Below are positions 22,079 through 34,042 of a DNA stretch of 64,000 nt, piece after piece (the stretch's first letter is position 1; each line of letters starts with the position of its first letter). The notes under the pieces are model-generated. The model searched no databases and was not told the origin of the DNA. It saw nothing but the letters and a program-made list of their open reading frames with translations. The position numbers were made by a program, and so were the translations under genes. The stretch comes from Floccularia luteovirens. Its lineage: Eukaryota > Basidiomycota > Agaricomycetes > Agaricales > Squamanitaceae. Location of the stretch: contig VSJF01000002.1 in assembly GCA_009739215.1 (NCBI GenBank), positions 2,914,001 through 2,978,000 of the forward strand, read 5' to 3'.

Positions 22079-25000
22079 GATGGGACAGGGAGAGAGGTGG
22101 AGGGGTGAGGGGGGTAGCGAGGAAAGATGGAAAGGAGGGAAAGCGAGAGGATAAAAAGGGAAGGGCAGTCGCAGGAGGCGAGAAAGGAAGGACAGATGGG
22201 GCAGATAGAATTACGACATGACATGTATCGAGACATTCCTAGAGATAGTTGTGTGCATTAGAGTTTTAGGAACTGTTGGCTATTATATATCAGGGGTGGG
22301 AGCACTTTGAAAATCTGAATGGCGTTCCTGGCTCAAATTCGTCAACGCTACCGTACACCAGTTGCCTTCCACATGCGTTCCCTTCATTTATCGGCTTACC
22401 GTCTCCTCTCCCTCCTCCCATCAGATGTTTATGACTTTTGCTCCAATTGGATTATCCCACTAATTATTTATGTCTTGCCGCGGCAAAATTAGATATCATA
22501 GAAGCCACCATTGTAAAGCTTCCGTATACGACTTACTACGCAGTTTACTCCTTTGGGCACAACCTATACGCTCTTTCGAGGACCTATTGCTTTGCGTTTC
22601 TATCGGCCGATAACCACAACAGGAGATCTTCTTGCACTACACCTTACACGTTAGATAGCCAAGCTGCTCCATGGCAGCTGGGAAATGGTGTGTCGGTGAC
22701 AAAAAAACACACCGAACTCATTCTGGGTATTTTGCTCATGAAAGATCCTAAGCCACGGAGATTGATAGATGTGTACAGGTAATAGACTTCTCATCCCATC
22801 AAAAAAGGGTGCCATTCTGGTGAGAGTCGATGGCTTTATCACAACCAAAGTCCAAAACGGAAAGTCAATTTTCTAGATTATAAAGTTTCCCCCACTTGGT
22901 AACAAAACGCTTACAAGCGAATCTTCTTTGAAGAGATTCAGCCTAAGCGACATCTCCAGTGGAGAGAAAGTGGCTTCACTTGTCGGAATGGAGACAGGCT
23001 CCAGTTTTTTTACCACATATGCTGAAAGCGTCAATTAAGTTTCCCAGACCCACAGCAACAAGGTTCATTCAAAACAGAATTAATTTTTTTATTTGTGTTA
23101 GCCAGGGTACAATTGAATAAATCACAGATGTCAAAAGCCACCAACAAATCTATTCAATTTGGAAAATTATCAGAGTGCCGATCAAATATGCCAATATATA
23201 TACTAGTACAACGAACCTAGAACTTTAGATGGCAAAGCTTCATGTCGTTTGTTGGTATTGACCTGAGGTCCAGTCAAAGGAACATGTATCAATCCACGTC
23301 TTTGGTCATGAGGATAAAGCCAATTCTATTTGCACTGCAGGTTTCGTACCAAGCAGAAATGAAATGTGATATCCGTTCCGCAGCTCCCGATACCCTTCCT
23401 TGATTTACATGCCACGGCTAGACACCCACCCACAGTGGTGCTATAAGGACACTCAAACGATGGATAAGTAAATACCGTACAAAACGTTCTAAAAAGCAAA
23501 ATGAAAGGGACATCCAATGAATTCATTCCTTGATTGGCAGAATTCGCGGAGTTTTCTTTTTTGTTTAGATTAAAAGTGGTTCCAAATCGGGATGTCCAAG
23601 GTTTTGACAAGACAATGATCACTGCCCACAACCGTCAAAACACCAAACAGACTAGCTATTCATTCTCATCGGCTTTCCAACCAGTACCCCACGCGCTCCA
23701 GAATCTTACTACACGGTTGTGACGGTACGATCTCTCCTCATTAATGATCCTTTGCGGGCGTTGCAGACGCGCAATGGCGTTCCACCTATCCCCGCCGTTT
23801 TCTGCTACAATTTCTTTTGAATCCTAGTATACAACCCCAAGTGCAATGACCAACCTTCCGTGAATGTCTCCCCTTGTTTTGTGGTCATTTACAGGTCCGA
23901 AGTCAGCTGCAATGTGCCTACCGATTGGTCGTGTGCACATGGTGCTTGCATATTTATGATCCTGTAGTGTGAGTTCATACTTATGAAACGTCAACCTCAA
24001 TACGGTGATTCTCCCGTCAGGATATGCTCACGCTGTTGCACTTCCATTACATAAATGTATATTTTTCATGTATAACCTGACCACTTGAATGTCTATTCAT
24101 CGACATCCCTGCGAACATGGAAGGTCCAGTGACGTCGATGTTCGATTGTGCCTTCGTCATCTAAAGGTCATAAGCACATCACCCCATCGTGTGGATTGGA
24201 GGGGTTGACCCTCATTCTTTGGGTCATAAATGTTCCGTGTCCGATGGCTTGTTCATCTGCTGCAGTGTCCCCTTACCCTCGAATAACGGACCTCACTCCG
24301 GATCAGGTTGGTATGTATACTTGACATACGTGGTTATATGTCCAACAAAAAACCTTGTACATTTCGGAGAAAAGTTTGCAGCAAAAACAATCAGTGACAA
24401 CTATTATTAGGTTTCTGTTAAAGCCTAGGTAATGTTTCACGTGAACGTAAGAAAATGTCTCTTTAGCTTTTGTCTTCTTCAGGTTCTTCACTTCTTTTCG
24501 CGTGCAATCTGTGTGTATGAATCGGCACATACAGGCAGACTAGCATTGAGAAGGCAGGAAGCCCTGTTATGTTTAGCAGAACCTGTTTTGGCAAAGCTGG
24601 CGTGAGAGCAATAAACTCTCGTTTGGTATAGGTTGTTATCAGAATTACTCTGCTACGTTAGGCTGCTACGATGACAAGCGATTAGGGGGCATCAGTAAAC
24701 GCAGGGAAAATATCACTGTCAACGTAAGTCCTAAATTCGTATGGATTCGATTTATCCCATAAGCAAACCAATATACTTGATTGTTTGGGATGAGTAATAG
24801 TCTCGCCAAGCCCAATTTATATCTTCGTTTTTGTAATATCTGACCCATTTGTTCAAATGTAATACAAGGTGAGTAAGTGCCGTGAGTTGGAGTGTAGCAA
24901 AGATATACCTCTTTTTTTCCAAATGCGATGAAGAATACGGCGGCCAACCTTAGACTCCGCTTCGAGTCTTCCGATGAACCGGGCGATAATGACCGAAGAG

Positions 25001-26094
25001 ACCATCTCCGTGAAACTTATCTGATCTCGGTGCTACATGTTACATCCTGTCGAGCTTTATCCGCGTGTGGCATTACATGTACAAGAATTAATATCAGTTT
25101 CGTGGCATGTCACTAAGGGTTGCGATTTGTAAAAATTCATATGATTTCGTGAATGATTCTATCCATCAACTTACCCAACTTCATTTGATCAACTCATGAT
25201 TAATTGATTTCTAGTCCTTATCGGCGTTTATGAAAAAGCATGGCCGATGTTTTCGATGTGGATAGTGAATGTGTTTACTTGTGGCTGTGTTAATTTCTGG
25301 TTTCCAGAGTTCAAAATTGGCGCTGAAGTAATGCAAGCTTGAACGACTAAAAATGTAAATTGTACACATACAAGGCCCCAAGAAAGAAATATTTGATGTA
25401 CTTTGATATATTACATGTACAGATGTTAAGTATATTTACACATCAAAGTTACAGCATTATCTTGTGATTTGAACAAGTCGTGATTTTCCTTATTCTGGGC
25501 ATCCTCGAACAAAATGGCTTCTCTTAGTATTTGATAGGAATAAATGTATGTTTCCTTTCTCGATTTGAATTGAATTGAATAAACCGACTTCCACATCTGG
25601 CAGTTCAGGAAAACAATAAACGTTCCTTGTAATTCAAACTCAAATGTCATACAACAAACTTCAAAAGTGCGAAGATTGGGGTAGCCCCAATTGAGATTAT
25701 TTACCAAGTTTGTTTTTTTTTATATGTAGGCTTTTATCTCCTTTCCGCGAATCTTTTTTTCTTTTTGATTCCGTCTGAAATTTGAGTGGAAAAAGTTGAC
25801 CAAACAAACACTTGGGGGTATGGGCCATTGCTCTGCATGGCATATCCGAGTCCGTCATTGGCTGGCAAGAAAGGAATATTACAATTATCTACTAAACTCT
25901 AGTCATGGTACGTAGGTCATAGAATTCTTAGTCACACACTTAGCAAAACATATATACAGTTGTTTTTTTAATCTCGAAAATAAGTATTTTGGAACTGCCT
26001 CGTTCGAATATCCATACCATAGTTAGATTAAACATAATACTTAATGTACATAATGATCCTCTCTAAAATCATGTTATTTGTATTCTAAGATAAA

Positions 26095-26700
26095 GGAATA
26101 ACGACAACGACAACAAGGGAATAAGGATCATGGGGTGGTCTGTCCTTCTGGGTGGTGTAATACCCGCTACGCAAGTTTGGCCCCTTGTTCCGTTGTGTGA
26201 CAGACGGTTTCAGGCAGGGAGGTGGGGTCGAGACAACTTTCACTCCACTGACATGCCTTTTGGTCTGACAAATCCTTAATTCAGGCCATTGTGTAGCATC
26301 GAAGGTGTAACATGCACTGCGAAATTGTCAGATGTATGTGAACAGGGCGTTGACAGTTCCTGTTAATTACAAATTTTGATTTCGTGTGCTGTTTGACACC
26401 CAATAAAAACGAGAACGTTATGATTTCTTTAAATACAACATACCTTTTGAAAGGCCTGCGAACCTGAAGGCATTGTGGCTTAGTGTTATATTTCTCTGCT
26501 GCGTAGTAGCCATCAATGTCTTGTCAAGCATAACAATGCCTGTTGTTTGGCTCAAATTATGATGGACAATGACTCAGCGAGAAGATGGATGATGTCGTAC
26601 AGTGCCTGGCCACAACTTTTGTCTTCTTCTGCGAAACAAACATTGGCAATGCAGAGATTTTGAGATGCGACATCGAAATCTTCTTTTACTTGTGCATCAT
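26095..26700 (-). other. Possible spliced gene or relic, unknown product
   Basis: On the minus strand a frame open from a TCGCAG acceptor near 26320 down to TAG near 26096 encodes ACYTFDATQWPELRICQTKR, PPPCLKPSVTQRNKGPNLRS and so on (about 75 codons). A preceding candidate exon ends at a GTATGT donor near 26446, and further upstream is IANVCFAEEDKSCGQALYD. I could not connect these into one frame with certainty and recognise no family. Confidence 0.25.
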
Positions 26701-27409
26701 GCACTGTGGCATCCAGTTCTTACTTTTTGATTGTGGTAGAATCCTCAAGATTCTGGGATATGGGAACAAAATTTAAATACATACAATCTCATTTTTGTAT
26801 ATATCATCATATCAGGCACGTTCACCTAAACTTCAAAGTTACTTGTATCCCGTTTCCGACATCTATATGTGCTGTTAAGTTTAAGTTGTAATGAAGGATT
26901 TTAAATGTGGCACTGAACACATTAGTACAGTCTGTAAATGTTTAAACATGTCCTGATTCAATATTCAATATTAAACTTGAATTTGAAACGAACAAAAACT
27001 GTCCATGCCAACTATCACGTGCAAATTTTCCCACGTCAAGCTTATAAGACCGACTCCTTACGGACTCGGAACCTCGAAACGGATTTATTTGCGTGACCTG
27101 AATTTCAACCAAATTTTTCTCATTGCGCATGATTTATTTATGTACGGTATGTTTGATGTTACTTCACATACTGAATAATAATAGCAGCTGCTGGTTATAA
27201 TAAGATAGATAAGAGATACGCGCGTACGATTGCTACCTTTCCGTTTCGACCCGGCAAAAATAGTTCATCAGGGCCGGATAACGCGACAAGAGGGGTTGAA
27301 TATTGTAGGCATTGTTCACAGGCTTTAAACAAACCGTCGGAGACGACTTTCACATGTGTGATTTGTGCGGTCCGCCGGATGATTAACCAAAGGTTGTAAC
27401 ATTCCCATG

Positions 27410-28640
27410 GTTATACTTGTTCATGGTCGCTAATCTCCACTCACTCTTCGCTAGGTCGCTCAAGTTGCACATACTTAGGTATTTCTCCCCATGTGTCAAT
27501 TGTTTTCTCCGCCGTTCATTTCCAATCAGCATATATCATCTCCGTTGGGTTTTATTAATCTCTCGCTATCTTAGTCCGGGCGCATACCCCCTGGAATTAC
27601 AATGCCTTGGCTGCTTGCGTATAATGGAAAAAGGGAAAGTATGTTTATATTTATCTGTCAAATGTGATTTTGAAGCACAACCGCCTATGACTCCTTCCTT
27701 TACGCTCGTGGGTCACAAATTCGTCCCCGCCTAGAATGGTGAGTTATGTGGATTGATAACATACCCCAGTTTTCTAGAAAGGAACTACTTATATGCACAT
27801 CCCCACGTTATGCGAGCGAATAGCCATATTAGCGCTGAAATTGGGGGTGGGGGTGGCAATGTTGGTGATTCCCCTTGTTTGTAAACGAGCGATGGCCGGA
27901 AGGGAAATAGCTACCATACATTCTCTATGGTTGACCCAAGTTCTCACCTTTCATTCTTGGTTTTGCGTTCCCATCGTCACATTCGCCTATACCCTCTCTA
28001 GCTCATGGAGAAACTTGGACTCACACGATTCTATCACCGTCTTGCTCAGCACCACATGGACTGTGTCAGTTGTTGTCTCCATACCTTGCAACTTGATACT
28101 TGTTCGATACTACAATCAAACATTGCCCCAGAAAGAAGTTACTCGGCTCTTATGTTCTCGCAACAATTAGCATGGCATCAGTCTTTCCCTAGTGTTCCTC
28201 TTTACCTCAACTGGACCCCAGTTGTCTCGATATTCTTGCTCTGAATATCCCAAACTTGGTGAAACTCACTCTTCCCGTCCCTTGGAGAATAAACCGTCAT
28301 GCTGCGCATACTTGAACAATCATCGAACTATCAAAAAAAATGCTAATCTGCTTGAACTGCGCTATATACGTCTCACTGTATGTGCCCCCCATCTCCGTCT
28401 CGGCGGGGAGAAACCCGAGCCATTGGAACATCTCTCAACAACAATGTATAGAGATATGGTATGGATGTTGTAGATACATGTGGCTCGAAACCTTTCTCAT
28501 CAGCTGCCAGCTCTCACTTTTGAATTTGATGTACTGGTTTTCGCAAGTTTCTGATAACTTCGATATTTGTCAAACGGGCCCCGTATCGGAGCGTCACCCG
28601 AAGCAAACTCACTGAACAACCACAAGTTTCTCCCCTACTT
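27410..28640 (+). other. Hydrophobic coding-like block, possible membrane-protein relic
   Basis: An ATG-started frame at 27793-28170 has several hydrophobic stretches (LALKLGVGVAMLVIPLVC, WFCVPIVTFAYTL, TWTVSVVVSIPCNLILV). Before it, another frame reads TPWNYNALAACV and after it CPPSPS/YVPPISVSAGRNPSHW and LSLLNLMYWFSQVSDNF. The spacing of helices faintly resembles a seven-helix receptor, but frames change without clear introns and no diagnostic motif is present. I treat it as unassigned. Confidence 0.25.
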
Positions 28641-29735
28641 TGTAGCGTTCCTATCAAACAGTTTCCCCGCTCGCTTGATAAATGTGCCTCAGATGATGGC
28701 CATGCCAGCGAGTTGACCCGCACCATACAGCCTTCTCCATGTTATATTATATCCGGGAAAGCAGCCGCCGTTTTCTTATCACTGCCAGCGACAATACCTT
28801 CAATACCAATATTAATTATGATCAAGCTCTGCCTATGACGCGGGTCGGGAGCATGTGTAGCTTGTTGTTTTTAAAATCCCTCTAGATTGGAAAACATTTA
28901 TCACCTTGAGTGGGAAGGTGGAATGTATGTCTGGATGAATTCCAAGAAATTCAGATTCAAGCACACACCACTCAGGAACTATTCAAATTATCCTCCATCG
29001 ATTAGTCGACCATATGATGTATAGATCATATTATCGATACATCCAAGTGTATGTCGTAATGACCGACCAAGTTAATCAAGCTTCTCGTATGACTCAGGTG
29101 CTGTTTCTTTTCCTGAATTCAACCCATGACCGCTTAAGCGACTATTTCGCCCGGACAGCGTCCTTCGATATAAATAACTTAAACAGTTTGTTTGCAGAGA
29201 GGAACTTGGAGAAGCCCTGCTTCCACTCGGCACTTTTTCTCTCGGATCCAAGAATACTTTCATGTCGGGAGGACCTGAATGTCGAGGCCAGAACGAAGAA
29301 TTAGTATGGGGATTGAATATATGCATTGGCGAAGCAAAGCCAGGTTGACCACATTCAATATAAAACCCCGGCTGCTTTAATGTCATAGTTGCTCGTTTTG
29401 GTACTGTTGGATATACCTTGGAAATCCATCGGAAATGTAACACTTTAATTCATTCCAATTTTTCAATAGACTAATGGAATGTTGACTGTTGGTTTTATCA
29501 GAGTCTGAGACGTCAGGACCTCTACCAATAAAAATCGCCTCGATATGCCATTCCCGGTGCTCTTTTTTCTGGTGTTTGAAGGTTATGATTTTGAAGGTTA
29601 TGATTTTTGAAAACAGAAATTTTGACTTAGCCGAAAGGATAGTTCGAACCGGTACTTTTACACGTATATATGACAATCCGAAACAGTCCGACATATGTCT
29701 TGATCCCAAAATGTCCGGAGGCATCTCGTGAGCTA

Positions 29736-29748
29736 GGTCACCCGATCA
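29736..29748 (+). promoter_or_regulatory. Conserved upstream element, CE1 copy 1
   Basis: GGTCACCCGATCA, 116 bases before the ATG and preceded by GGAGGCATCTCG at 29717-29728. The same pair of blocks precedes all three esterase genes. Confidence 0.65.
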
Positions 29749-29811
29749 CCATGACATTTGCAGCGCCTTATTCTATAGCTCATGCTTAACAGTATGCTTG
29801 TGCTTAGCAGT

Positions 29812-29818
29812 ATAAAAT
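29812..29818 (+). promoter_or_regulatory. TATA box, CE1 copy 1
   Basis: A TATAAAA-type box lies about 41 bases before the start codon; copy 2 has its TATAAAAA at the same distance. Confidence 0.6.
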
Positions 29819-29851
29819 CCACCATATTCCTTGACGATCCACAGAAACAAC

Positions 29852-31136
29852 ATGTTTTCAACCATTCTCAAGTATCTTACTGTCTTAGTTCTCGCTGTGG
29901 TCACCAACGCTGCAGCAGGCCAACTGCAACAAGTGACGAACTTTGGAACAAATCCGACAAATGTCGGGATGTTCCTTTATCGTCCCTCAGGAGTTGTCGC
30001 CAACCCTGCCCTCATCGTCGCAATCCACTATTGCCAAGGCACAGCTCAGGCGTACTTTACTGGGACGCAGTATGCAAACCTCGCAGATCAGATGAAATCT
30101 TTCATTGTGATCTATCCGGACGCGCCTGACAGCGGAGGATGCTGGGATGTCCACAGCACTGCGACGCTTACCCACAACGCTGGTGGGGATTCGCTCGGAA
30201 TCGTTTCAATGGTCCGGTATGCGATTTCAAACCTAGGCGTAGATGCATCTCGTGTCTTCGTGACAGGTACTTCGTCCGGTGCCATGATGACCAACGTACT
30301 TGCGGGTGCATACCCCGATGTATTCAAGGCAGGCGCTGCTTTCGCTAGTGTTCCATATGGTTGCTTTGCGGGTCCTGATTTGTGGAATAATGCGTGCGCT
30401 ACTGGATCAATCACAAAGACTGCGCAGCAATGGGTAAGAAACGATCCGTGTTATATTTACGTGCTAATGTTATCTGTACAGGGTGACCAAGTGCGCTCAG
30501 GATATCCTGGGTATACTGGCCCAAGACCTAAACTCCAAGTGTGGCAAGGAACACTGTAAGTATATGTTACTCGTAAATTCGCCCAAGTGAACGAATCAAT
30601 TGTAAATGCAGCGACACTACCTTGAACTATCACAACTTCGCTGAAAATGTCAAGCAATGGACAAATGTATTCGGCTACAGTGCAACTCCCACCTCTGTTC
30701 AACAAAATTCTCCAGTTTCTGGATGGACACGCTCAATCTATGGTCCTAACTTCCAAGCCATCAGTGCTGCTGGAGTCGACCACAACATCCCAGTGCAAGC
30801 TAACGATGTACTCAACTGGTTTGGCTTGACAGGCACTCAACCTACCCAACCCCCTACCAATCCTCCTACTACTACTTACCCACCTACTAATCCACCTACG
30901 AACCCACCAACTGGAGGCACTGCTGCCCACTGGGGACAATGCGGCGGGTGAGTTTTGGATATATTTTATTATAAAATGAAGATTGATTCGTCTTTGCAGT
31001 ATTGGTTGGACTGGTCCCACTGTATGCGCGGCTCCTTACACCTGCCAGGCAGCGAATGCATGGTACTCTCAGGTCAGTGCTTGCTTCAAAATCACTACCC
31101 AATTTTTTTTGAGTGACGTGCTTGTAGTGCCTGTGA
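29852..31136 (+). CDS. CE1-type acetyl xylan esterase with C-terminal CBM1, copy 1
   Basis: Secreted esterase of the CE1/PHB-depolymerase-like family, expected to deacetylate xylan, with a fungal cellulose-binding module. Five exons: 29852-30433, 30482-30555, 30612-30947, 31000-31072 and a 9-nt last exon 31128-31136; all in frame. Residues 1-21 are a signal peptide. The nucleophile serine is in [10 protein letters not shown]; the aspartate of [10 protein letters not shown] and the histidine of GVDHNIPVQ fit the rest of the triad. A PT-rich linker ([20 protein letters not shown]) leads to CBM1: HWGQCGG, then [20 protein letters not shown], then YSQ and the final C-L from the tiny exon, giving all four CBM1 cysteines. 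First of three tandem copies in the same orientation. Confidence 0.93.
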
Positions 31137-32005
31137 TGTGGCTTTTGGAAATGGATGACCTGTTAAAGATGACTAGATTTGAAGACTATGGAGCTTGTAG
31201 TCGGTATTTTACAGGTCATGAATTGTCAGTACTATCAGTTTAAGAAATCTATCAATTCAAACAAATGGCGGCCGAAGGAGGCAGTTTACCTAAGCTTATC
31301 TTCGTTCGTCTGATTCCTTCCGTTGAAGTTGATCATGACTTCTTTGCCGTTCACCACCTGTAACATGTGTGTATGGGGTATTTAGCCGTGCAAAGTCCCT
31401 GATTCGAGGAAAAGGAATCACACACTTCATGATGATTCGAAGAAGCAAAAAACGCATTAACCAATGAAACGACACTGTTTGGTCGCACCTCGAGTATGAT
31501 TAAGTTCATGTTGAGTGCTACTCCTAGAAGGAGAAGGAGAAGGAAGGTGACCAACTGTTCTTGTACCAATTCGACACGTCGAGGTTTCCGGTGTGTCTAA
31601 AATCGCGACGCGGTCAGCGTTATTTTGGGATAGGATGTATTACAGCGGAGCCAAACGAGGAGATCACAATTCAATATTTTAAAAACACCGGGCTTCTTGA
31701 ACGTCAAAAATTCCTTGTTTTGGTACTGTTGGATATACCTTGGCAATCCTTCGGAAATTGGGTTTGTTCAATTTGTGGTTTTTTTATTTTATGACGGTCT
31801 AGTAAACGGTCTGCCTCTAGATGTCTGTAGTGTTAAGACTACCGCCAAGAGAATTTATCTTGGCATGTGATCGAGAAAACTGTTGTTTTCCAAAATCATG
31901 AAATTTCTTGCAGAATCAGTTTGTACTGGTACTCATGATGTTATGTATGGCCTTCTCAGCTTCAGATGTGACTTCCAAAGCTTCCGGAGGTATCTCGGTG
32001 GGCTG
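31137..32005. other. Spacer between CE1 copies 1 and 2, partly duplicated
   Basis: The 3' flank (31140-31215) resembles the 3' flank of copy 2 (33380-33470), and TTTTGGTACTGTTGGATATA at about 31717 repeats 29396, upstream of copy 1. No gene is seen; the spacer is part of the duplicated unit. Confidence 0.5.
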
Positions 32006-32018
32006 GGTCACCCGATCA
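32006..32018 (+). promoter_or_regulatory. Conserved upstream element, CE1 copy 2
   Basis: GGTCACCCGATCA, 101 bases before the ATG, preceded by CCGGAGGTATCTCGG at about 31984. Confidence 0.65.
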
Positions 32019-32065
32019 TTTGAAGGATACGCAGAATACGTATTCTTATCCTTCAGCCGTGGCAG

Positions 32066-32073
32066 TATAAAAA
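32066..32073 (+). promoter_or_regulatory. TATA box, CE1 copy 2
   Basis: TATAAAAA, 41 bases before the start codon, matching copy 1. Confidence 0.6.
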
Positions 32074-32106
32074 CCCCGGAAAACGTCGACAATCCCCAGA
32101 AACAAC

Positions 32107-33379
32107 ATGTTTTCCACAATTCTCAAGTATCTTACTGTTTTGGTTCTCGCTGTAGCCACCAACGCCGCTGCAGGCCAACTCCAACAGGTGACGAACTTTG
32201 GAACAAATCCGACAAATGTCGGGATGTTCCTTTACCGTCCTTCAGGAGTTGTCGCCAAACCTGCTCTCATTGTCGCCATCCATTATTGCTCTGGGACTGC
32301 TCAGGCGTACTTCACTGGGACACAATACGCGAACCTCGCGGACCAAATGAAGAGCTTCATTGTGATATATCCGAATGCACCAGATAGCGGAGGATGCTGG
32401 GATGTCCACACTAACGCAACATTGACACATAATGCTGGTGGTGACTCGCTCGGAATCGTATCCATGGTTCGGTTCGCCATTGCGAACTATGGCGTTGATG
32501 CATCACGCGTCTTTATGACTGGTACCTCATCTGGTGCCATGATGACCAACGTACTTGCGGGAGCATACCCCGACGTGTTCAAGGCAGGGGCTGCATTTGC
32601 CGGTGTTCCATTTGGGTGCTTCGGAGGTCCTGATATGTGGAATACTCCATGCGCAACTGGTACAGTCACCAAAACTGCACAACAATGGGTAAGGAATAGC
32701 CTGCTTGTACTTTCTAAACCACCGTGATAACATCATTCCCAGGGCGACTTAGCACGGTCAGGATACCCTGGCTATACTGGCGCAAGACCCAAACTGCAAA
32801 TATGGCAAGGAACGCTGTGAGTATTTGTTTTAAAACAATTATACCTCCAAATGAACTAAAAATATGTACAGCGATACCACTTTGAACTACCACAACTTCG
32901 GTGAAGGCATTAAACAGTGGACGAACATATTTGGTTATAGCACGACAGCCACCTCTGTCCAACAAAACTCACCACTTTCCGGATGGACACGCTCTACATA
33001 TGGCCCCAACTTCCAAGCCATCAGCGCTGCTGGTGTAGACCATAACATCCCAGTACAGGCTAATGATGTACTCGCCTGGTTCGGCTTGACAGGCACCCAA
33101 ACCCAACCCCCAACAAACCCACCTACGAGCTCACCTACAAACCCACCCTCTACCGGAGGCACTGCCGCCCACTGGGGACAGTGTGGAGGGTAAGTTCTAA
33201 TTTAAATTTGCTTCTTTCAACTTGACTTATTTATCCGATACGTAGTATTGGCTGGACTGGCCCAACCGTATGTGCCGCGCCTTACACTTGCCAGGCTGCC
33301 AATGAATTCTACTCTCAGGTTAGTAATTGTTTAATGGTGATAAAAATCTTACTTGACGGGATTTCTACAGTGCCTATGA
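32107..33379 (+). CDS. CE1-type acetyl xylan esterase with C-terminal CBM1, copy 2
   Basis: Same architecture as copy 1 with the same intron positions: exons 32107-32688, 32743-32816, 32872-33189, 33246-33318 and 9-nt 33371-33379. Exon 1 is 582 nt in both copies, and the signal peptide differs at only a few residues. The [10 protein letters not shown] nucleophile elbow, [10 protein letters not shown] and GVDHNIPVQ are conserved. The linker is shorter ([18 protein letters not shown]) and the CBM1 reads [32 protein letters not shown]. One difference is [16 protein letters not shown] against [16 protein letters not shown] in copy 1. Intact and probably secreted; likely co-regulated with copy 1 through the shared upstream element. 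Confidence 0.93.
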
Positions 33380-33920
33380 CCCCACCCTTAAATGAACGAC
33401 CTGCTAGTAACATCTATGAAATTAGGATAACCATAATTTGTAGTCGATATGACAGGTCACAGATTAAAGTAACCGATTATTTTGTACAGATAACAGAGAG
33501 CACCCTTTCCTTTCAAGTGACTATTCGCAAGTGAGTGTTATGTCGCTTGGTCGCGTGAATGTGTACATGTGGACTGTGAAGGACTGAAGATATTTGTATT
33601 GTTTAAGACCTCCGGCTTTTTGAGGGTTGCTAATATCCCGTCTAGACAGCACAGGATATTTGGCAATCCGTAGAAAATCCACACTCGTATTTTGTTCTTG
33701 ATTTTGATTTTTGTCAAATTAAAGGCTCGACGATTAACAAAATTGTGGCTACTATAAATTTATCTGGTATGTTATGAGCTATCTTTTCAGATTTGAGAAC
33801 CATGAATTGGGAGATGAAAATGAAGCACTAGTAACGAGTATGCAACGTTGCAACACTTTGCATGCACTACATATGCATGGTTAAAATACGAACTGGAGGT
33901 ATCTCGATTCTCCGTAAGCC
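33380..33920. other. Spacer between CE1 copies 2 and 3
   Basis: No gene. A block near 33640-33690 (GATATTTGGCAATCCGTAGAAA) is a diverged form of the repeat found upstream of copies 1 and 2. Confidence 0.45.
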
Positions 33921-33921
33921 G

Positions 33922-33934
33922 GGTCACCCGATCA
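33922..33934 (+). promoter_or_regulatory. Conserved upstream element, CE1 copy 3
   Basis: GGTCACCCGATCA, 121 bases before the ATG, preceded by GGAGGTATCTCGATTC at about 33895. A TATAAAA box follows at 33990-33996. Confidence 0.65.
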
Positions 33935-34042
33935 TCTATTATGACATTCAAGATATTTCTATCTTATACTTATCTCAGAATGTAGCAGATATAAAAAGCG
34001 CAAAAAAATTCTACCCCTCACAAACCCACAGGAACATCAAAC

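Larger units (their letters stand above)
22079..29730. other. Gene-poor region, 7.6 kb
   Basis: No gene with a start, plausible introns and a recognisable family could be assembled. Frames are short and AT-rich. Two stretches have coding-like character and are listed separately (26.1-26.7 kb minus; 27.4-28.7 kb plus). Overlapping minus-strand frames at 29072-29724 are longer than average but have no recognisable product. A 16-bp direct repeat, GAAGGTTATGATTTT, occurs at about 29578 and 29593. I see no terminal repeats of a transposon. Confidence 0.4.

Noticed and set aside
27410..28640. Ste3 pheromone receptor as a firm call
   Set aside because: Frames break, no diagnostic residues line up across helices, and no pheromone precursor was identified nearby.
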